A DNA stretch of 64,000 bases, from assembly GCF_021650975.2 (NCBI RefSeq), contig NZ_CP091285.1, forward strand, positions 1 through 64,000, given 5' to 3'. Both the position numbers and the translations under genes were made by a program. The notes beneath the pieces are model-generated. The model saw only the letters and a list, made by a program, of their open reading frames with translations, ran no database searches and was not told the DNA's origin. The stretch's first letter is position 1. Every line of letters begins with the position of its first letter. Origin of the DNA: Flavobacterium jumunjinense (GTDB lineage Bacteria > Bacteroidota > Bacteroidia > Flavobacteriales > Flavobacteriaceae). This document shows positions 27,985 to 38,599 of this stretch, in pieces.

Positions 27985-28914
27985 TTAGAAGAATCTTGGT
28001 GATACAACTTTATCATAATTTTTAAATAATTCATATCTCAAAAATATCTCGTGTGATCCTGAATTATAACTTGCTAACTTGGTTGTTTCCATATCATAAG
28101 CATACCCTATAAACCAAGAATCTGAGGCTTGAAAACCTACCATTGCACTCATTGCTGCACTCCATCTATACGCTAAACCAACTGTAAACTTCTCATTAAA
28201 TAATAAATTTGCTGATAAATCTACTTGTAATGGAGAGCCTTGAACTAGTTTTGTTAATACTGCAGGTTTAAACTTAATATTTTCTGAAAAATCAAAAACA
28301 TGACCTCCAATTAAGTAATAATGCATTCTTTCTACTGCAATAGATTCTGAACTGAATGAAGTGTCATTCTTATCGAAATGTTTAGTTTCTAGAAAGTTTG
28401 GCACAGACAACCCTATGTAAGTTTTATCTGAATGAAAATAAATTCCTGCACCAACATTTGGAGAAAATTTATTATCTATATTTTGCCTTCCAAACTCATC
28501 GTTTGGATCATAAATATTCAATTTACCAAAATCTACATTTAACAAATTAGCTGTTCCTTTTATCCCGAATGACAATTTAAACGTTTCCGATGTTGGAACC
28601 GAATATGAAATATCTACCGAAATTGCGTTCTCATCTGAGGGCCCAATTCTATCATTTATCACTGAAACTCCTAATCCAATTTTTGAATTATTTATTGGAG
28701 TATTCAATGACAATGTATTTGTTACTGGAGCTCCATCGAGACCGACCCATTGATTCCTATGTAAACCAAATATACTTAAAACACCACGTGAACCAGCATA
28801 AGCAGGATTGATATTAACAGTGTTATACATATATTGAGTGAACTGTGAATCTTGTTGAGAGTACATCGATACTCCCGATAAAATAAAAACTATGATTAAT
28901 ATACCTTTTTTCAT
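27985..28914 (-). CDS. PorP/SprF family outer-membrane protein
   Basis: Outer-membrane beta-barrel of the PorP/SprF family (TIGR03519 type). SprF-like proteins are paired one-to-one with type-B C-terminal-domain substrates of the type IX secretion system and help secrete or anchor them. The 309-residue protein has a signal peptide (ending MYSQ), then the family start DSQFTQYMYNTVNINPAYAG and GLHRNQWVGLDGAP, and alternating beta strands to the end. It lies 55 bp downstream of the giant adhesin gene, whose C terminus is of this type, so it is its likely cognate partner. Confidence 0.94.
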   Translation of the reverse strand: MKKGILIIVFILSGVSMYSQQDSQFTQYMYNTVNINPAYAGSRGVLSIFGLHRNQWVGLDGAPVTNTLSLNTPINNSKIGLGVSVINDRIGPSDENAISVDISYSVPTSETFKLSFGIKGTANLLNVDFGKLNIYDPNDEFGRQNIDNKFSPNVGAGIYFHSDKTYIGLSVPNFLETKHFDKNDTSFSSESIAVERMHYYLIGGHVFDFSENIKFKPAVLTKLVQGSPLQVDLSANLLFNEKFTVGLAYRWSAAMSAMVGFQASDSWFIGYAYDMETTKLASYNSGSHEIFLRYELFKNYDKVVSPRFF

Positions 28915-28934
28915 TTTTTTTCACTTTTTATAGT

Positions 28935-28967
28935 TTCTTAAAGGGGACTTTCATCCCCTTTTAAGAA
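28935..28967 (-). terminator. Hairpin between the adhesin and SprF-like genes
   Basis: Stem TTCTTAAAGGGGA / TCCCCTTTTAAGAA with one bulged base, directly after the adhesin stop. The tract after it is only weakly T-rich, so partial termination or transcript stabilisation is more likely than full termination. Confidence 0.55.
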
Positions 28968-28969
28968 TC

Positions 28970-31900
28970 TTATCTGTTAATATATAAATATCCTGAACGC
29001 TCTTTACCTTTTCCTTCATTGTTTGTATACTTAACAACATAGAAGTAAGTTCCTATAGGTAATTCAGATGTTTGACTAACTGTTACTCTTCCTTCTGAAA
29101 CTCCTTTAAAGTAGTTTCCATTTTGTCCATAACTAGCTGTTTCATATACTAATATTCCCCAACGATTATATATTTCAACTGTATTATTAGGATATAATTC
29201 GATATTTCTAATTACAAATACATCATTATCTCCATCACCATTTGGTGTCACTAAGTTGAAAATTTCTAAATCATCATCTGATGGGTTATGATTATTGAAT
29301 TCTAAGAAATCAGCAATACCATCTCCATCACTATCAAGTGGATCAGTAGGATCATTTCCGTACTCATCACCATTCGTTAATCCATCTCCATCACAATCTG
29401 CATCTAAGAATGCTTGAGACTGTAGTAACGTAACATTTGCTGCAATGAAATCACAAAAATCAAGTGGATCTGTTCCATCTATTACTTCTTGACCGTTAGT
29501 AACTCCGTCTCCATCACAATCTGCTGCGTTCCAAGCTCCACCTGGGGCAACTGTTTGGCTTGACAATACAAAATCACACGAATCTAATGGATCTGTTCCA
29601 TCTATCACTTCATCTATATTAACTACTCCGTCTCCATCACAATCCGCTGCATCCCATGCCGTACTTGGTGAAACCGTTACATTTGCTAATACAAAATCAC
29701 AAAAATCAAGTGGATCTGTTCCGTCTATTACTTCTTGTCCATTAGTAACTCCATCACCATCACAATCTAGTGCATTCCATGCTGCACTTTGTACAACTGT
29801 TGCACTTGCTAAGACAAAACTACATGGGTCTTGTCCATCTGTACCGTCTGCTGCTTCATCTGCGTTGGTAACTCCGTCACCATCACAATCTGCCAATGAG
29901 GTTACTACTACACTGATACTTGCTGTTATATATGAACAATCGTCTAATGGATCTGTTCCATCTATTACTTCTTGTCCATTAGTAACTCCATCGCCGTCAC
30001 AGTCAGCTGCGTTCCATGCTCCACTTGGGGCAACGCTTACGCTAGCTAATACAAAACTACATGGGTCTTGTCCATCTGTACCGTCGGTTGCTTCATCTGC
30101 GTTGGTAATTCCGTCACCATCACAATCTGCCAATGAGGTTACTACTACACTGATACTTGCTGTTATATATGAACAATCGTCTAATGGATCTGTTACGTCT
30201 GTAACTTCTTGTCCGTTAGTAACTCCATCGCCGTCACAGTCGGCTGCGTTCCATGCTCCACTTGGGGCAACACTTGCGCTTGCTAAGACAAAACTACATG
30301 GGTCTTGTCCATCTGTACCGTCGGTTGCTTCATCTGCGTTGGTAACTCCATCGCCATCACAATCTGCCAATGAGGTTACTACTACACTGATACTTGCTGT
30401 TATATATGAACAATCGTCTAATGGATCTGTTCCATCTATTACTTCTTGTCCGTTAGTAACTCCATCACCGTCACAGTCGGCTGCGTTCCATGCTGCACTT
30501 GGGGCAACGCTTGCGCTAGCTAAAACAAAACTACATGGGTCTTGTCCATCTGTACCGTCGGTTGCTTCATCTGCGTTGGTAACTCCATCACCATCACAAT
30601 CTGCCAATGAGGTTACTACTACACTGATACTTGCTGTTATGTAAGAACAATCGTCTAATGGATCTGTTCCATCTATTACTTCTTGTCCGTTAGTAACTCC
30701 ATCACCGTCACAGTCGGCTGCGTTCCATGCTCCACTTGGGGCAACACTTGCGCTAGCTAATACAAAACTACATGGGTCTTGTCCATCTGTACCGTCGGTT
30801 GCTTCATCTGCGTTGGTAACTCCATCGCCATCACAATCTGCCGTAGAGGTTACTACTACACTGATATTTGCTGTTATGTAAGAACAATCGTCTAATGGAT
30901 CTGTTCCATCTATTACTTCTTGTCCGTTAGTAACTCCATCGCCGTCACAGTCTGCTGCGTTCCATGCTGCACTTGGGGCAACGCTTGCGCTTGCTAAAAC
31001 AAAACTACATGGGTCTTGTCCATCTGTACCGTCGGTTGCTTCATCTGCGTTGGTAATTCCGTCACCATCACAATCTGCCAATGAGGTTACTACTACACTG
31101 ATACTTGCTGTTATATATGAACAATCGTCTAATGGATCTGTTACGTCTGTAACTTCTTGTCCGTTAGTAACTCCATCGCCGTCACAGTCGGCTGCGTTCC
31201 ATGCTCCACTTGGGGCAACACTTGCGCTTGCTAAGACAAAACTACATGGGTCTTGTCCATCTGTACCGTCGGTTGCTTCATCTGCGTTGGTAACTCCATC
31301 GCCATCACAATCTGCCAATGAGGTTACTACTACACTGATACTTGCTGTTATATATGAACAATCGTCTAATGGATCTGTTCCATCTATTACTTCTTGTCCG
31401 TTAGTAACTCCATCACCGTCACAGTCGGCTGCGTTCCATGCTGCACTTGGGGCAACGCTTGCGCTTGCTAAAACAAAACTACATGGGTCTTGTCCGTCTG
31501 TACCGTCGGTTGCTTCATCTGCGTTGGTAACGCCATCGCCATCACAATCTGCCAATGAGGTTACTACTACACTGATATTTGCTGTTATATAAGAACAATC
31601 GTCTAATGGATCTGTTCCATCTGTAACTTCTTGTCCGTTAGTAACTCCATCGCCGTCACAGTCGGCTGCGTTCCATGCTCCACTTGGGGCAACGCTTGCG
31701 CTTGCTAAGACAAAACTACATGGGTCTTGTCCATCTGTACCGTCTGTTGCTTCATCTGCGTTGGTAACTCCATCACCATCACAATCTGCCGTAGAGGTTA
31801 CTACTACACTAATATTTGCTGTTATATAAGAACAATCGTCTAATGGATCTGTTCCATCTGTAACTTCTTGTCCGTTAGTAACTCCATCGCCGTCACAGTC

Positions 31901-34900
31901 GGCTGCGTTCCATGCTGCACTTGGGGCAACGCTTGCGCTTGCTAAAACAAAACTACATGGGTCTTGTCCGTCTGTACCGTCGGTTGCTTCATCTGCGTTG
32001 GTAACGCCATCGCCATCACAATCTGCCGTAGAGGTTACTACTACACTGATATTTGCTGTTATGTAAGAACAATCGTCTAATGGATCTGTTCCATCTGTAA
32101 CTTCTTGTCCGTTAGTAACTCCATCGCCGTCACAGTCAGCTGCGTTCCATGCTCCACTTGGGGCAACGCTTGCGCTTGCTAAGACAAAACTACATGGGTC
32201 TTGTCCGTCTGTACCGTCTGTTGCTTCATCTGCGTTGGTAACGCCATCGCCATCACAATCTGCCGTAGAGGTTACTACTACACTGATATTTGCTGTTATG
32301 TAAGAACAATCGTCTAATGGATCTGTTCCATCTGTAACTTCTTGTCCGTTAGTAACTCCATCGCCGTCACAGTCTGCTGCGTTCCATGCTGCACTTGGGG
32401 CAACGCTTGCGCTTGCTAAAACAAAACTACATGGGTCTTGTCCATCTGTACCGTCTGTTGCTTCATCTGCGTTGGTAACTCCATCGCCATCACAATCTGC
32501 CGTAGAGGTTACTACTACACTGATATTTGCTGTTATGTAAGAACAATCGTCTAATGGATCTGTTCCGTCTGTAACTTCTTGTCCGTTAGTAACTCCATCG
32601 CCGTCACAGTCGGCTGCATTCCATGCTGCACTTGGGGCAACGCTTGCGCTTGCTAAGACAAAACTACATGGGTCTTGTCCGTCTGTACCGTCTGTTGCTT
32701 CATCTGCGTTGGTAACTCCATCACCATCACAATCTGCCGTAGAGGTTACTACTACACTGATACTTGCTGTTATGTAAGAACAATCGTCTAATGGATCTGT
32801 TCCATCTGTAACTTCTTGTCCGTTAGTAACTCCATCGCCGTCACAGTCGGCTGCGTTCCATGCTCCACTTGGGGCAACGCTTGCGCTTGCTAAGACAAAA
32901 CTACATGGGTCTTGTCCGTCTGTACCGTCGGTTGCTTCATCTGCGTTGGTAACGCCATCGCCATCACAATCTGCCGTAGAGGTTACTACTACACTGATAT
33001 TTGCTGTTATATATGAACAATCGTCTAATGGATCTGTTCCATCTGTAACTTCTTGTCCGTTAGTAACTCCATCGCCGTCACAGTCTGCTGCGTTCCATGC
33101 TGCACTTGGGGCAACGCTTGCGCTTGCTAAGACAAAACTACATGGGTCTTGTCCATCTGTACCGTCTGTTGCTTCATCTGCGTTGGTAACGCCATCACCA
33201 TCACAATCTGCCGTAGAGGTTACTACTACACTAATATTTGCTGTTATATAAGAACAATCGTCTAATGGATCTGTTCCATCTGTAACTTCTTGTCCGTTAG
33301 TAACTCCATCGCCGTCACAGTCGGCTGCGTTCCATGCTGCACTTGGGGCAACGCTTGCGCTTGCTAAAACAAAACTACATGGGTCTTGTCCGTCTGTACC
33401 GTCGGTTGCTTCATCTGCGTTGGTAACGCCATCGCCATCACAATCTGCCGTAGAGGTTACTACTACACTGATATTTGCTGTTATGTAAGAACAATCGTCT
33501 AATGGATCTGTTCCATCTGTAACTTCTTGTCCGTTAGTAACTCCATCGCCGTCACAGTCAGCTGCGTTCCATGCTCCACTTGGGGCAACGCTTGCGCTTG
33601 CTAAGACAAAACTACATGGGTCTTGTCCGTCTGTACCGTCTGTTGCTTCATCTGCGTTGGTAACGCCATCGCCATCACAATCTGCCGTAGAGGTTACTAC
33701 TACACTGATATTTGCTGTTATATAAGAACAATCGTCTAATGGATCTGTTCCATCTGTAACTTCTTGTCCGTTAGTAACTCCATCGCCGTCACAGTCTGCT
33801 GCGTTCCATGCTGCACTTGGGGCAACGCTTGCGCTTGCTAAAACAAAACTACATGGGTCTTGTCCATCTGTACCGTCGGTTGCTTCATCTGCGTTGGTAA
33901 CTCCATCGCCATCACAATCTGCCGTAGAGGTTACTACTACACTGATATTTGCTGTTATGTAAGAACAATCGTCTAATGGATCTGTGCCGTCTGTAACTTC
34001 TTGTCCGTTAGTAACTCCATCGCCGTCACAGTCGGCTGCATTCCATGCTGCACTTGGGGCAACGCTTGCGCTTGCTAAGACAAAACTACATGGGTCTTGT
34101 CCGTCTGTACCGTCTGTTGCTTCATCTGCGTTGGTAACGCCATCGCCATCACAATCTGCCGTAGAGGTTACTACTACACTGATACTTGCTGTTATGTAAG
34201 AACAATCGTCTAATGGATCTGTTCCATCTGTAACTTCTTGTCCGTTAGTAACTCCATCACCATCACAGTCAGCTGCGTTCCATGCTCCGCTTTGCGCTAA
34301 TGTTACATTAGCTAAAACATAAGTACATGAATCTAATGGATCGGTTCCGTCTGTAACTTCTTGTCCATTAGTAACTCCATCGCCGTCACAGTCCGCTGCG
34401 TTCCATGCTCCACTTGGGGCAACTGTTGCGCTAGCTAATACAAAACTACATGGGTCTTGTCCATCTGTGCCGTCTGTTGCTTCATCTGCGTTGGTAACTC
34501 CATCGCCATCACAATCTGCAGTAGAGGTTACTATTACACTGATACTTGCTGTTATATATGAACAATCGTCTAATGAATCTGTTCCGTCTATTACTTCTTG
34601 TCCGTTAGTAACTCCATCGCCGTCACAGTCCGCTGCGTTCCATGCTCCGCTTTGCGCTAATGTTACATTAGCTAAAACATAACTACATGAATCTAATGGA
34701 TCGGTTCCATCTGTAACTTCTTGTCCGTTAGTAACTCCATCTCCATCACAATCTGCTGCGTTCCATGCTGCACTTGGAGCAACGCTTGCGCTAGCTAAAA
34801 TAAAATTACATGAATTTAATGGATCTGTTCCGTCTGTAACTTCTTGTCCGTTAGTAACTCCATCGCCGTCACAGTCCGCTGCGTTCCATGCTCCACTTGG

Positions 34901-37900
34901 GGCAACTGTTGCGCTAGCTAATACAAAACTACATGGATCTTGTCCATCTGTGCCGTCTGTTGCTTCATCTGCGTTGGTAACTCCATCGCCATCACAATCT
35001 GCAGTAGAGGTTACTACTACACTGATACTTGCTGCTATATAAGAACAATCGTCTAATGGATCTGTTCCATCTGTAACTTCTTGTCCGTTAGTAACTCCAT
35101 CACCATCACAGTCGGCTGCGTTCCATGCTGCACTTGGTGCTACTGTTGCGCTGGCTAAAACAAAACTACAAGCATTTAATGGATCTGTTCCATCTGTAAC
35201 TTCATCTGCGTTCGTAACTCCATCACCATCACAATCTCCAGCATTCCAAGCTGCACTTGGCGCTAAAGAGGCACTTGCTAAAACAAAGCTACAATCATCT
35301 AATGGATCAGTTCCATCTGTAACTTCATCTCCATCTGTTACTCCATCTCCATCTGAATCAACAGCACGGTTTATAAAAACCTCTACTATTGATGAAACAG
35401 CTAAACAAGGTGCTGTTCCGTTTACTGTATATGTATATGTTCCTGATGTATTTGTAGCTGGGTCAAACGTTCCTGCTGAACCACCAGCTAATGCACTTGG
35501 TCCTGACCATGTTCCTCCTGTATTAGGAGTTCCGTCTATAATTGAAAATAAATCTGCAGGGCTATCATAAACATAAAAAGAAATAAAATCATCTGTACCA
35601 GCTTCTGGTTTAGGTTGTGAAGATATTTGAACTACATCCTCAAACAAACAACCTACTCCATTATCTGCAATAATTCTAAACCAAGTAGTTTGATTGATTG
35701 CAAAACTTGGTGATAGGGTTGCATTTTCAAATGAACCCGACCATGGTCCAGTAGCACTATCTGTACTATATGACCATTCATAACCTCCAATTCCACCAAC
35801 ACCAACTCCATTATTCAATGAAATTGAACTATTTGAATTTGAAACAGGGGGATTAAATGGTACTATATATTTAGATGCCGAAAGTGGGTCACATGAATTA
35901 TCATTTATTGGGACACTAATTGCTCCACTTGTGTAAGTTATATTTTCACCACCTCCATTATCAAAAGTAATAGTTGCACCTGTTAAGCTTCCTACATCTG
36001 CTCCAACACAATCATAAATTTGGACTGCCCAACCACCATCTCTTGCATTCATTCCATATAATGGAGACCAATCAATAGTAAAAGTATTAGCTCCATCAAA
36101 ATATTGATTATAAATACCAGTCAATGGTGCTGGTTGCACACAAAAATTAAATACACCTGCTGCTTGATTTGTAAATCGTAAATTAGTTACATTATCTCCT
36201 CCATTACATGTATTTCCTTGATTAGGACCTAACAGAATAGTTGTTAAACCATCTGGAGAAACCATATAAAAACCTAAGTCAGAAACATATGTATGTACCG
36301 CATCAAAAGTTACTGTTATCTGAGTTGTAGCACTAATTCTTATTGGTCTAGGAATTGGGTCATAATAGGTGTATGTTGGGTTACTAACTGTACCCGACCC
36401 ATTCAAAGTAACCGACTCTCCTTCACAAATAGTTTGTGGGGTTCCAGCATCTAAAATTAAATTTGAATTCCAAACCCACGCTCTTCCTTCTTCAACTGTT
36501 CCTGCATCATTTCTTACAACCATATATCCACCATCAGTCAAACCTGTTTGAGTTGGAGTTGAATTTAATGCATAATCATCATATGAATTTGTAACGGAAT
36601 TATATTTATACCAATTATAGGTTGTTCCAACCGCTCCTAATTCAGCAGATAATTCACCCGAACCCGCTGAGAATATAAAAATTGGGTCGTCTGAATTTGC
36701 TGAGAAAAAAGGATTTGTATATTGTGTCATTACTTGCCCACAAGAAGTACTTGAAGACATTGGTACTTCTGAACTATTTATTTTGATTACTACAACAGTT
36801 GCAAAAGCATTACTACATGGTCCTGTTCCTGTCACATCATATCTAAAAACACTACCACCTAATGGCAAAGCAGCTACATTAACAGTACTCGGAGCTAATA
36901 ATGCTCCAGTAGCATCAACATCTACCCAAGTACCACCCGCATCTTGAGAACCATCTAATGTTGTAAACAAATTAAAATTTGGATCTCCTGTAAAAACATA
37001 TCTTGGACTTATAGGCAAACCTGCATTTGCTCCTTTAGTCAGTGTTAAATTTGCGACAGACACCGGAGAAACATTCCCTTCAGTATCTGTAAATGTTATT
37101 TCAACTTGTCTTATTACTGCAGTATTCGGTGATACCGCAGTATTTTTGTAGAACAAATCATTTACTGCATTTACAAAAGGTGCATTTAAAGTACCCGAAG
37201 TATTTGTAAGTAACAAACTTGTTGTTCCATTGCCTGAAGTTGTTAATCCAGAAAAACCTCCAGACATAGACAAAGATTCTTGTCCAGCATCTTGAGGGTT
37301 AATAAGAGTAACTGTCATTGAAGCCATTCCTTTTCCTCCAATATAACTTGCAGAAATACCTGTATTTACAACTTCAAGAAATTCATAACCTGTAGAACAG
37401 GCAGGAACATTTATATTTCTTCTTCCTGCACCAGTTGCATTTGTTGGATCCAACAAAATAAACGGCAAAGGGTTTAAATTCATAGAAAAAGGCTCATTGC
37501 TCGCAATATCAGCAGCATCAGTAGCATAGTATTCTACACTAAACGTTGTTACCGGAATTGAAGTTGTTGCCTTCCAATATGTTCCTGTTGTTGTGTTTCC
37601 AACACCAATAGAACCTATATGTACATTTGCTGACTCATTTCCTTGCAAGAAATGGTTTGCTAAAGGATTGACCAAACTTGCTTTAATAGTTGCACCAGGA
37701 GTTGTCGTTCCTAATTTTATGTTTTCCGTTCTCATCAAAGCACTATGTGCTTGTGAACTTAACGTTACATAAACAGGCTCACTAAACGTATAAGTATAAG
37801 TGTTCCCCGAAATTCCTGTTGTTGCTCGACCATTATTAAAATTCAAACTGTTTATAACCGAGCCTGGAGCAACGGCATTAACCGCACCTCCTGTAGTTGC

Positions 37901-38083
37901 TGAACTAGCTTGTGTTATATTAACAGTTACTAACGTTACACCATCGGCAGCTACTGCCGAAAAGCTACTTGTTGTATATCCTACTTCTGGCATAGTACCA
38001 GACAAACCTGACCAATCAACTTCTTGCGAAAAGAATTGGAAAGTATAGAAAAACAACAAGAATAATAGTAATTTTTTCTTCAT
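28970..38083 (-). CDS. Giant type-3-repeat adhesin with gliding/T9SS C-terminal domain
   Basis: Surface protein of 3037 residues. A signal peptide (1-20) is followed by beta-rich, Ig-like segments and a P-domain/jelly-roll-like region (about 585-720, including ITVTFDAVHTYVSDLGFYMVSP). About 50 thrombospondin type-3-like calcium-binding repeats (about 905-2920, core DCDGDGVTNGQEVTDGTDPL) come next. The type-B C-terminal domain (about 2935-3037: NLVTPNGDGDNDVFVI, YNRWGILVYE, GTYFYVVKY) directs secretion through the type IX system. Each repeat has two cysteines. SprB-like organisation plus the following sprF-like gene suggests a mobile or anchored surface adhesin. Repeat number may vary between strains or be mis-assembled. 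Confidence 0.95.
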   Translation of the reverse strand: MKKKLLLFLLFFYTFQFFSQEVDWSGLSGTMPEVGYTTSSFSAVAADGVTLVTVNITQASSATTGGAVNAVAPGSVINSLNFNNGRATTGISGNTYTYTFSEPVYVTLSSQAHSALMRTENIKLGTTTPGATIKASLVNPLANHFLQGNESANVHIGSIGVGNTTTGTYWKATTSIPVTTFSVEYYATDAADIASNEPFSMNLNPLPFILLDPTNATGAGRRNINVPACSTGYEFLEVVNTGISASYIGGKGMASMTVTLINPQDAGQESLSMSGGFSGLTTSGNGTTSLLLTNTSGTLNAPFVNAVNDLFYKNTAVSPNTAVIRQVEITFTDTEGNVSPVSVANLTLTKGANAGLPISPRYVFTGDPNFNLFTTLDGSQDAGGTWVDVDATGALLAPSTVNVAALPLGGSVFRYDVTGTGPCSNAFATVVVIKINSSEVPMSSSTSCGQVMTQYTNPFFSANSDDPIFIFSAGSGELSAELGAVGTTYNWYKYNSVTNSYDDYALNSTPTQTGLTDGGYMVVRNDAGTVEEGRAWVWNSNLILDAGTPQTICEGESVTLNGSGTVSNPTYTYYDPIPRPIRISATTQITVTFDAVHTYVSDLGFYMVSPDGLTTILLGPNQGNTCNGGDNVTNLRFTNQAAGVFNFCVQPAPLTGIYNQYFDGANTFTIDWSPLYGMNARDGGWAVQIYDCVGADVGSLTGATITFDNGGGENITYTSGAISVPINDNSCDPLSASKYIVPFNPPVSNSNSSISLNNGVGVGGIGGYEWSYSTDSATGPWSGSFENATLSPSFAINQTTWFRIIADNGVGCLFEDVVQISSQPKPEAGTDDFISFYVYDSPADLFSIIDGTPNTGGTWSGPSALAGGSAGTFDPATNTSGTYTYTVNGTAPCLAVSSIVEVFINRAVDSDGDGVTDGDEVTDGTDPLDDCSFVLASASLAPSAAWNAGDCDGDGVTNADEVTDGTDPLNACSFVLASATVAPSAAWNAADCDGDGVTNGQEVTDGTDPLDDCSYIAASISVVVTSTADCDGDGVTNADEATDGTDGQDPCSFVLASATVAPSGAWNAADCDGDGVTNGQEVTDGTDPLNSCNFILASASVAPSAAWNAADCDGDGVTNGQEVTDGTDPLDSCSYVLANVTLAQSGAWNAADCDGDGVTNGQEVIDGTDSLDDCSYITASISVIVTSTADCDGDGVTNADEATDGTDGQDPCSFVLASATVAPSGAWNAADCDGDGVTNGQEVTDGTDPLDSCTYVLANVTLAQSGAWNAADCDGDGVTNGQEVTDGTDPLDDCSYITASISVVVTSTADCDGDGVTNADEATDGTDGQDPCSFVLASASVAPSAAWNAADCDGDGVTNGQEVTDGTDPLDDCSYITANISVVVTSTADCDGDGVTNADEATDGTDGQDPCSFVLASASVAPSAAWNAADCDGDGVTNGQEVTDGTDPLDDCSYITANISVVVTSTADCDGDGVTNADEATDGTDGQDPCSFVLASASVAPSGAWNAADCDGDGVTNGQEVTDGTDPLDDCSYITANISVVVTSTADCDGDGVTNADEATDGTDGQDPCSFVLASASVAPSAAWNAADCDGDGVTNGQEVTDGTDPLDDCSYITANISVVVTSTADCDGDGVTNADEATDGTDGQDPCSFVLASASVAPSAAWNAADCDGDGVTNGQEVTDGTDPLDDCSYITANISVVVTSTADCDGDGVTNADEATDGTDGQDPCSFVLASASVAPSGAWNAADCDGDGVTNGQEVTDGTDPLDDCSYITASISVVVTSTADCDGDGVTNADEATDGTDGQDPCSFVLASASVAPSAAWNAADCDGDGVTNGQEVTDGTDPLDDCSYITANISVVVTSTADCDGDGVTNADEATDGTDGQDPCSFVLASASVAPSAAWNAADCDGDGVTNGQEVTDGTDPLDDCSYITANISVVVTSTADCDGDGVTNADEATDGTDGQDPCSFVLASASVAPSGAWNAADCDGDGVTNGQEVTDGTDPLDDCSYITANISVVVTSTADCDGDGVTNADEATDGTDGQDPCSFVLASASVAPSAAWNAADCDGDGVTNGQEVTDGTDPLDDCSYITANISVVVTSTADCDGDGVTNADEATDGTDGQDPCSFVLASASVAPSGAWNAADCDGDGVTNGQEVTDGTDPLDDCSYITANISVVVTSLADCDGDGVTNADEATDGTDGQDPCSFVLASASVAPSAAWNAADCDGDGVTNGQEVIDGTDPLDDCSYITASISVVVTSLADCDGDGVTNADEATDGTDGQDPCSFVLASASVAPSGAWNAADCDGDGVTNGQEVTDVTDPLDDCSYITASISVVVTSLADCDGDGITNADEATDGTDGQDPCSFVLASASVAPSAAWNAADCDGDGVTNGQEVIDGTDPLDDCSYITANISVVVTSTADCDGDGVTNADEATDGTDGQDPCSFVLASASVAPSGAWNAADCDGDGVTNGQEVIDGTDPLDDCSYITASISVVVTSLADCDGDGVTNADEATDGTDGQDPCSFVLASASVAPSAAWNAADCDGDGVTNGQEVIDGTDPLDDCSYITASISVVVTSLADCDGDGVTNADEATDGTDGQDPCSFVLASASVAPSGAWNAADCDGDGVTNGQEVTDVTDPLDDCSYITASISVVVTSLADCDGDGITNADEATDGTDGQDPCSFVLASVSVAPSGAWNAADCDGDGVTNGQEVIDGTDPLDDCSYITASISVVVTSLADCDGDGVTNADEAADGTDGQDPCSFVLASATVVQSAAWNALDCDGDGVTNGQEVIDGTDPLDFCDFVLANVTVSPSTAWDAADCDGDGVVNIDEVIDGTDPLDSCDFVLSSQTVAPGGAWNAADCDGDGVTNGQEVIDGTDPLDFCDFIAANVTLLQSQAFLDADCDGDGLTNGDEYGNDPTDPLDSDGDGIADFLEFNNHNPSDDDLEIFNLVTPNGDGDNDVFVIRNIELYPNNTVEIYNRWGILVYETASYGQNGNYFKGVSEGRVTVSQTSELPIGTYFYVVKYTNNEGKGKERSGYLYINR
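29320..35370 (-). repeat. 237-bp tandem repeat array inside the adhesin gene
   Basis: The coding repeats form a higher-order unit of 79 codons (237 bp): one 38-residue subunit starting DPCSFVLAS and one 41-residue subunit starting DPLDDCSYI. By the spacing of a marker word, 19 units run without interruption from about 29.8 to 34.1 kb, with two more, separated by variant subunits, up to 34.9 kb. More divergent subunits lie at both ends. Blocks of several units are nearly identical, indicating recent recombination between copies. Confidence 0.95.
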
Positions 38084-38106
38084 ATAAAAAAACTTTTAAT
38101 TAACTT

Positions 38107-38412
38107 CTATTTCAAATTTTTCTTTAACCATTTATCATTTAAAGATTTATATTCTTCTTCTGAAAGCTTGGCTTTTAATTTATTGTGAATATTTTCTTTT
38201 ACTTGATTTTTAGTAGTACTGTCTGAGTTATTATTGTTGTAATAATAAACTAGCAATTGATTTATGTATTCATAAGAAGCTTCATCTAACTTTACTAGAT
38301 TTTTTATTTCGACTAAATTTTCTTCTACTTTTTTAGTAGAATTAAATTCTTGCGAAACTGCTAGATGCGCAAAAAACATGAATAATAACATTGAGAAAAT
38401 TTTTTTCTTCAT
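38107..38412 (-). CDS. Small secreted hypothetical protein preceding the adhesin gene
   Basis: Not recognised. The 101-residue product has a signal peptide (1-20, ending LAVSQ) and a helical, Lys/Glu-rich mature part (VEENLVEIKNLVKLDEASYEYINQLLVYYY). It reads like a small periplasmic helical protein with a C-terminal basic tail. It lies 23 bp upstream of the giant adhesin gene in the same direction and is likely the first gene of that operon. A chaperone or accessory role for the adhesin is an inference from position only. Confidence 0.75.
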   Translation of the reverse strand: MKKKIFSMLLFMFFAHLAVSQEFNSTKKVEENLVEIKNLVKLDEASYEYINQLLVYYYNNNNSDSTTKNQVKENIHNKLKAKLSEEEYKSLNDKWLKKNLK

Positions 38413-38545
38413 AATTTATTGATTTTTATATTTGATTTTTATATTCTAAACATTATTTCTATTTACCATTACCTTACATATTATTTATTTTAAATATGGA
38501 ATAAATTCCCTTACAGAGCTTTAATACCAAAACTCTTACATTTAA

Positions 38546-38553
38546 CAAATGTA
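38546..38553 (-). promoter_or_regulatory. -7 promoter motif for the adhesin operon
   Basis: TACATTTG on the minus strand, 134 bp upstream of the small secreted protein's start; would give a long leader. Confidence 0.4.
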
Positions 38554-38599
38554 AACAACTCCAACTAAGTTAGCTTTTTTTTGTGTTAAAAAAAAACAA

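Noticed and set aside
29865..34682. Plus-strand open frames (up to 259 codons) through the adhesin repeats
   Set aside because: They are antisense shadows of the 237-bp repeat, with the same periodicity and no independent start or family resemblance.
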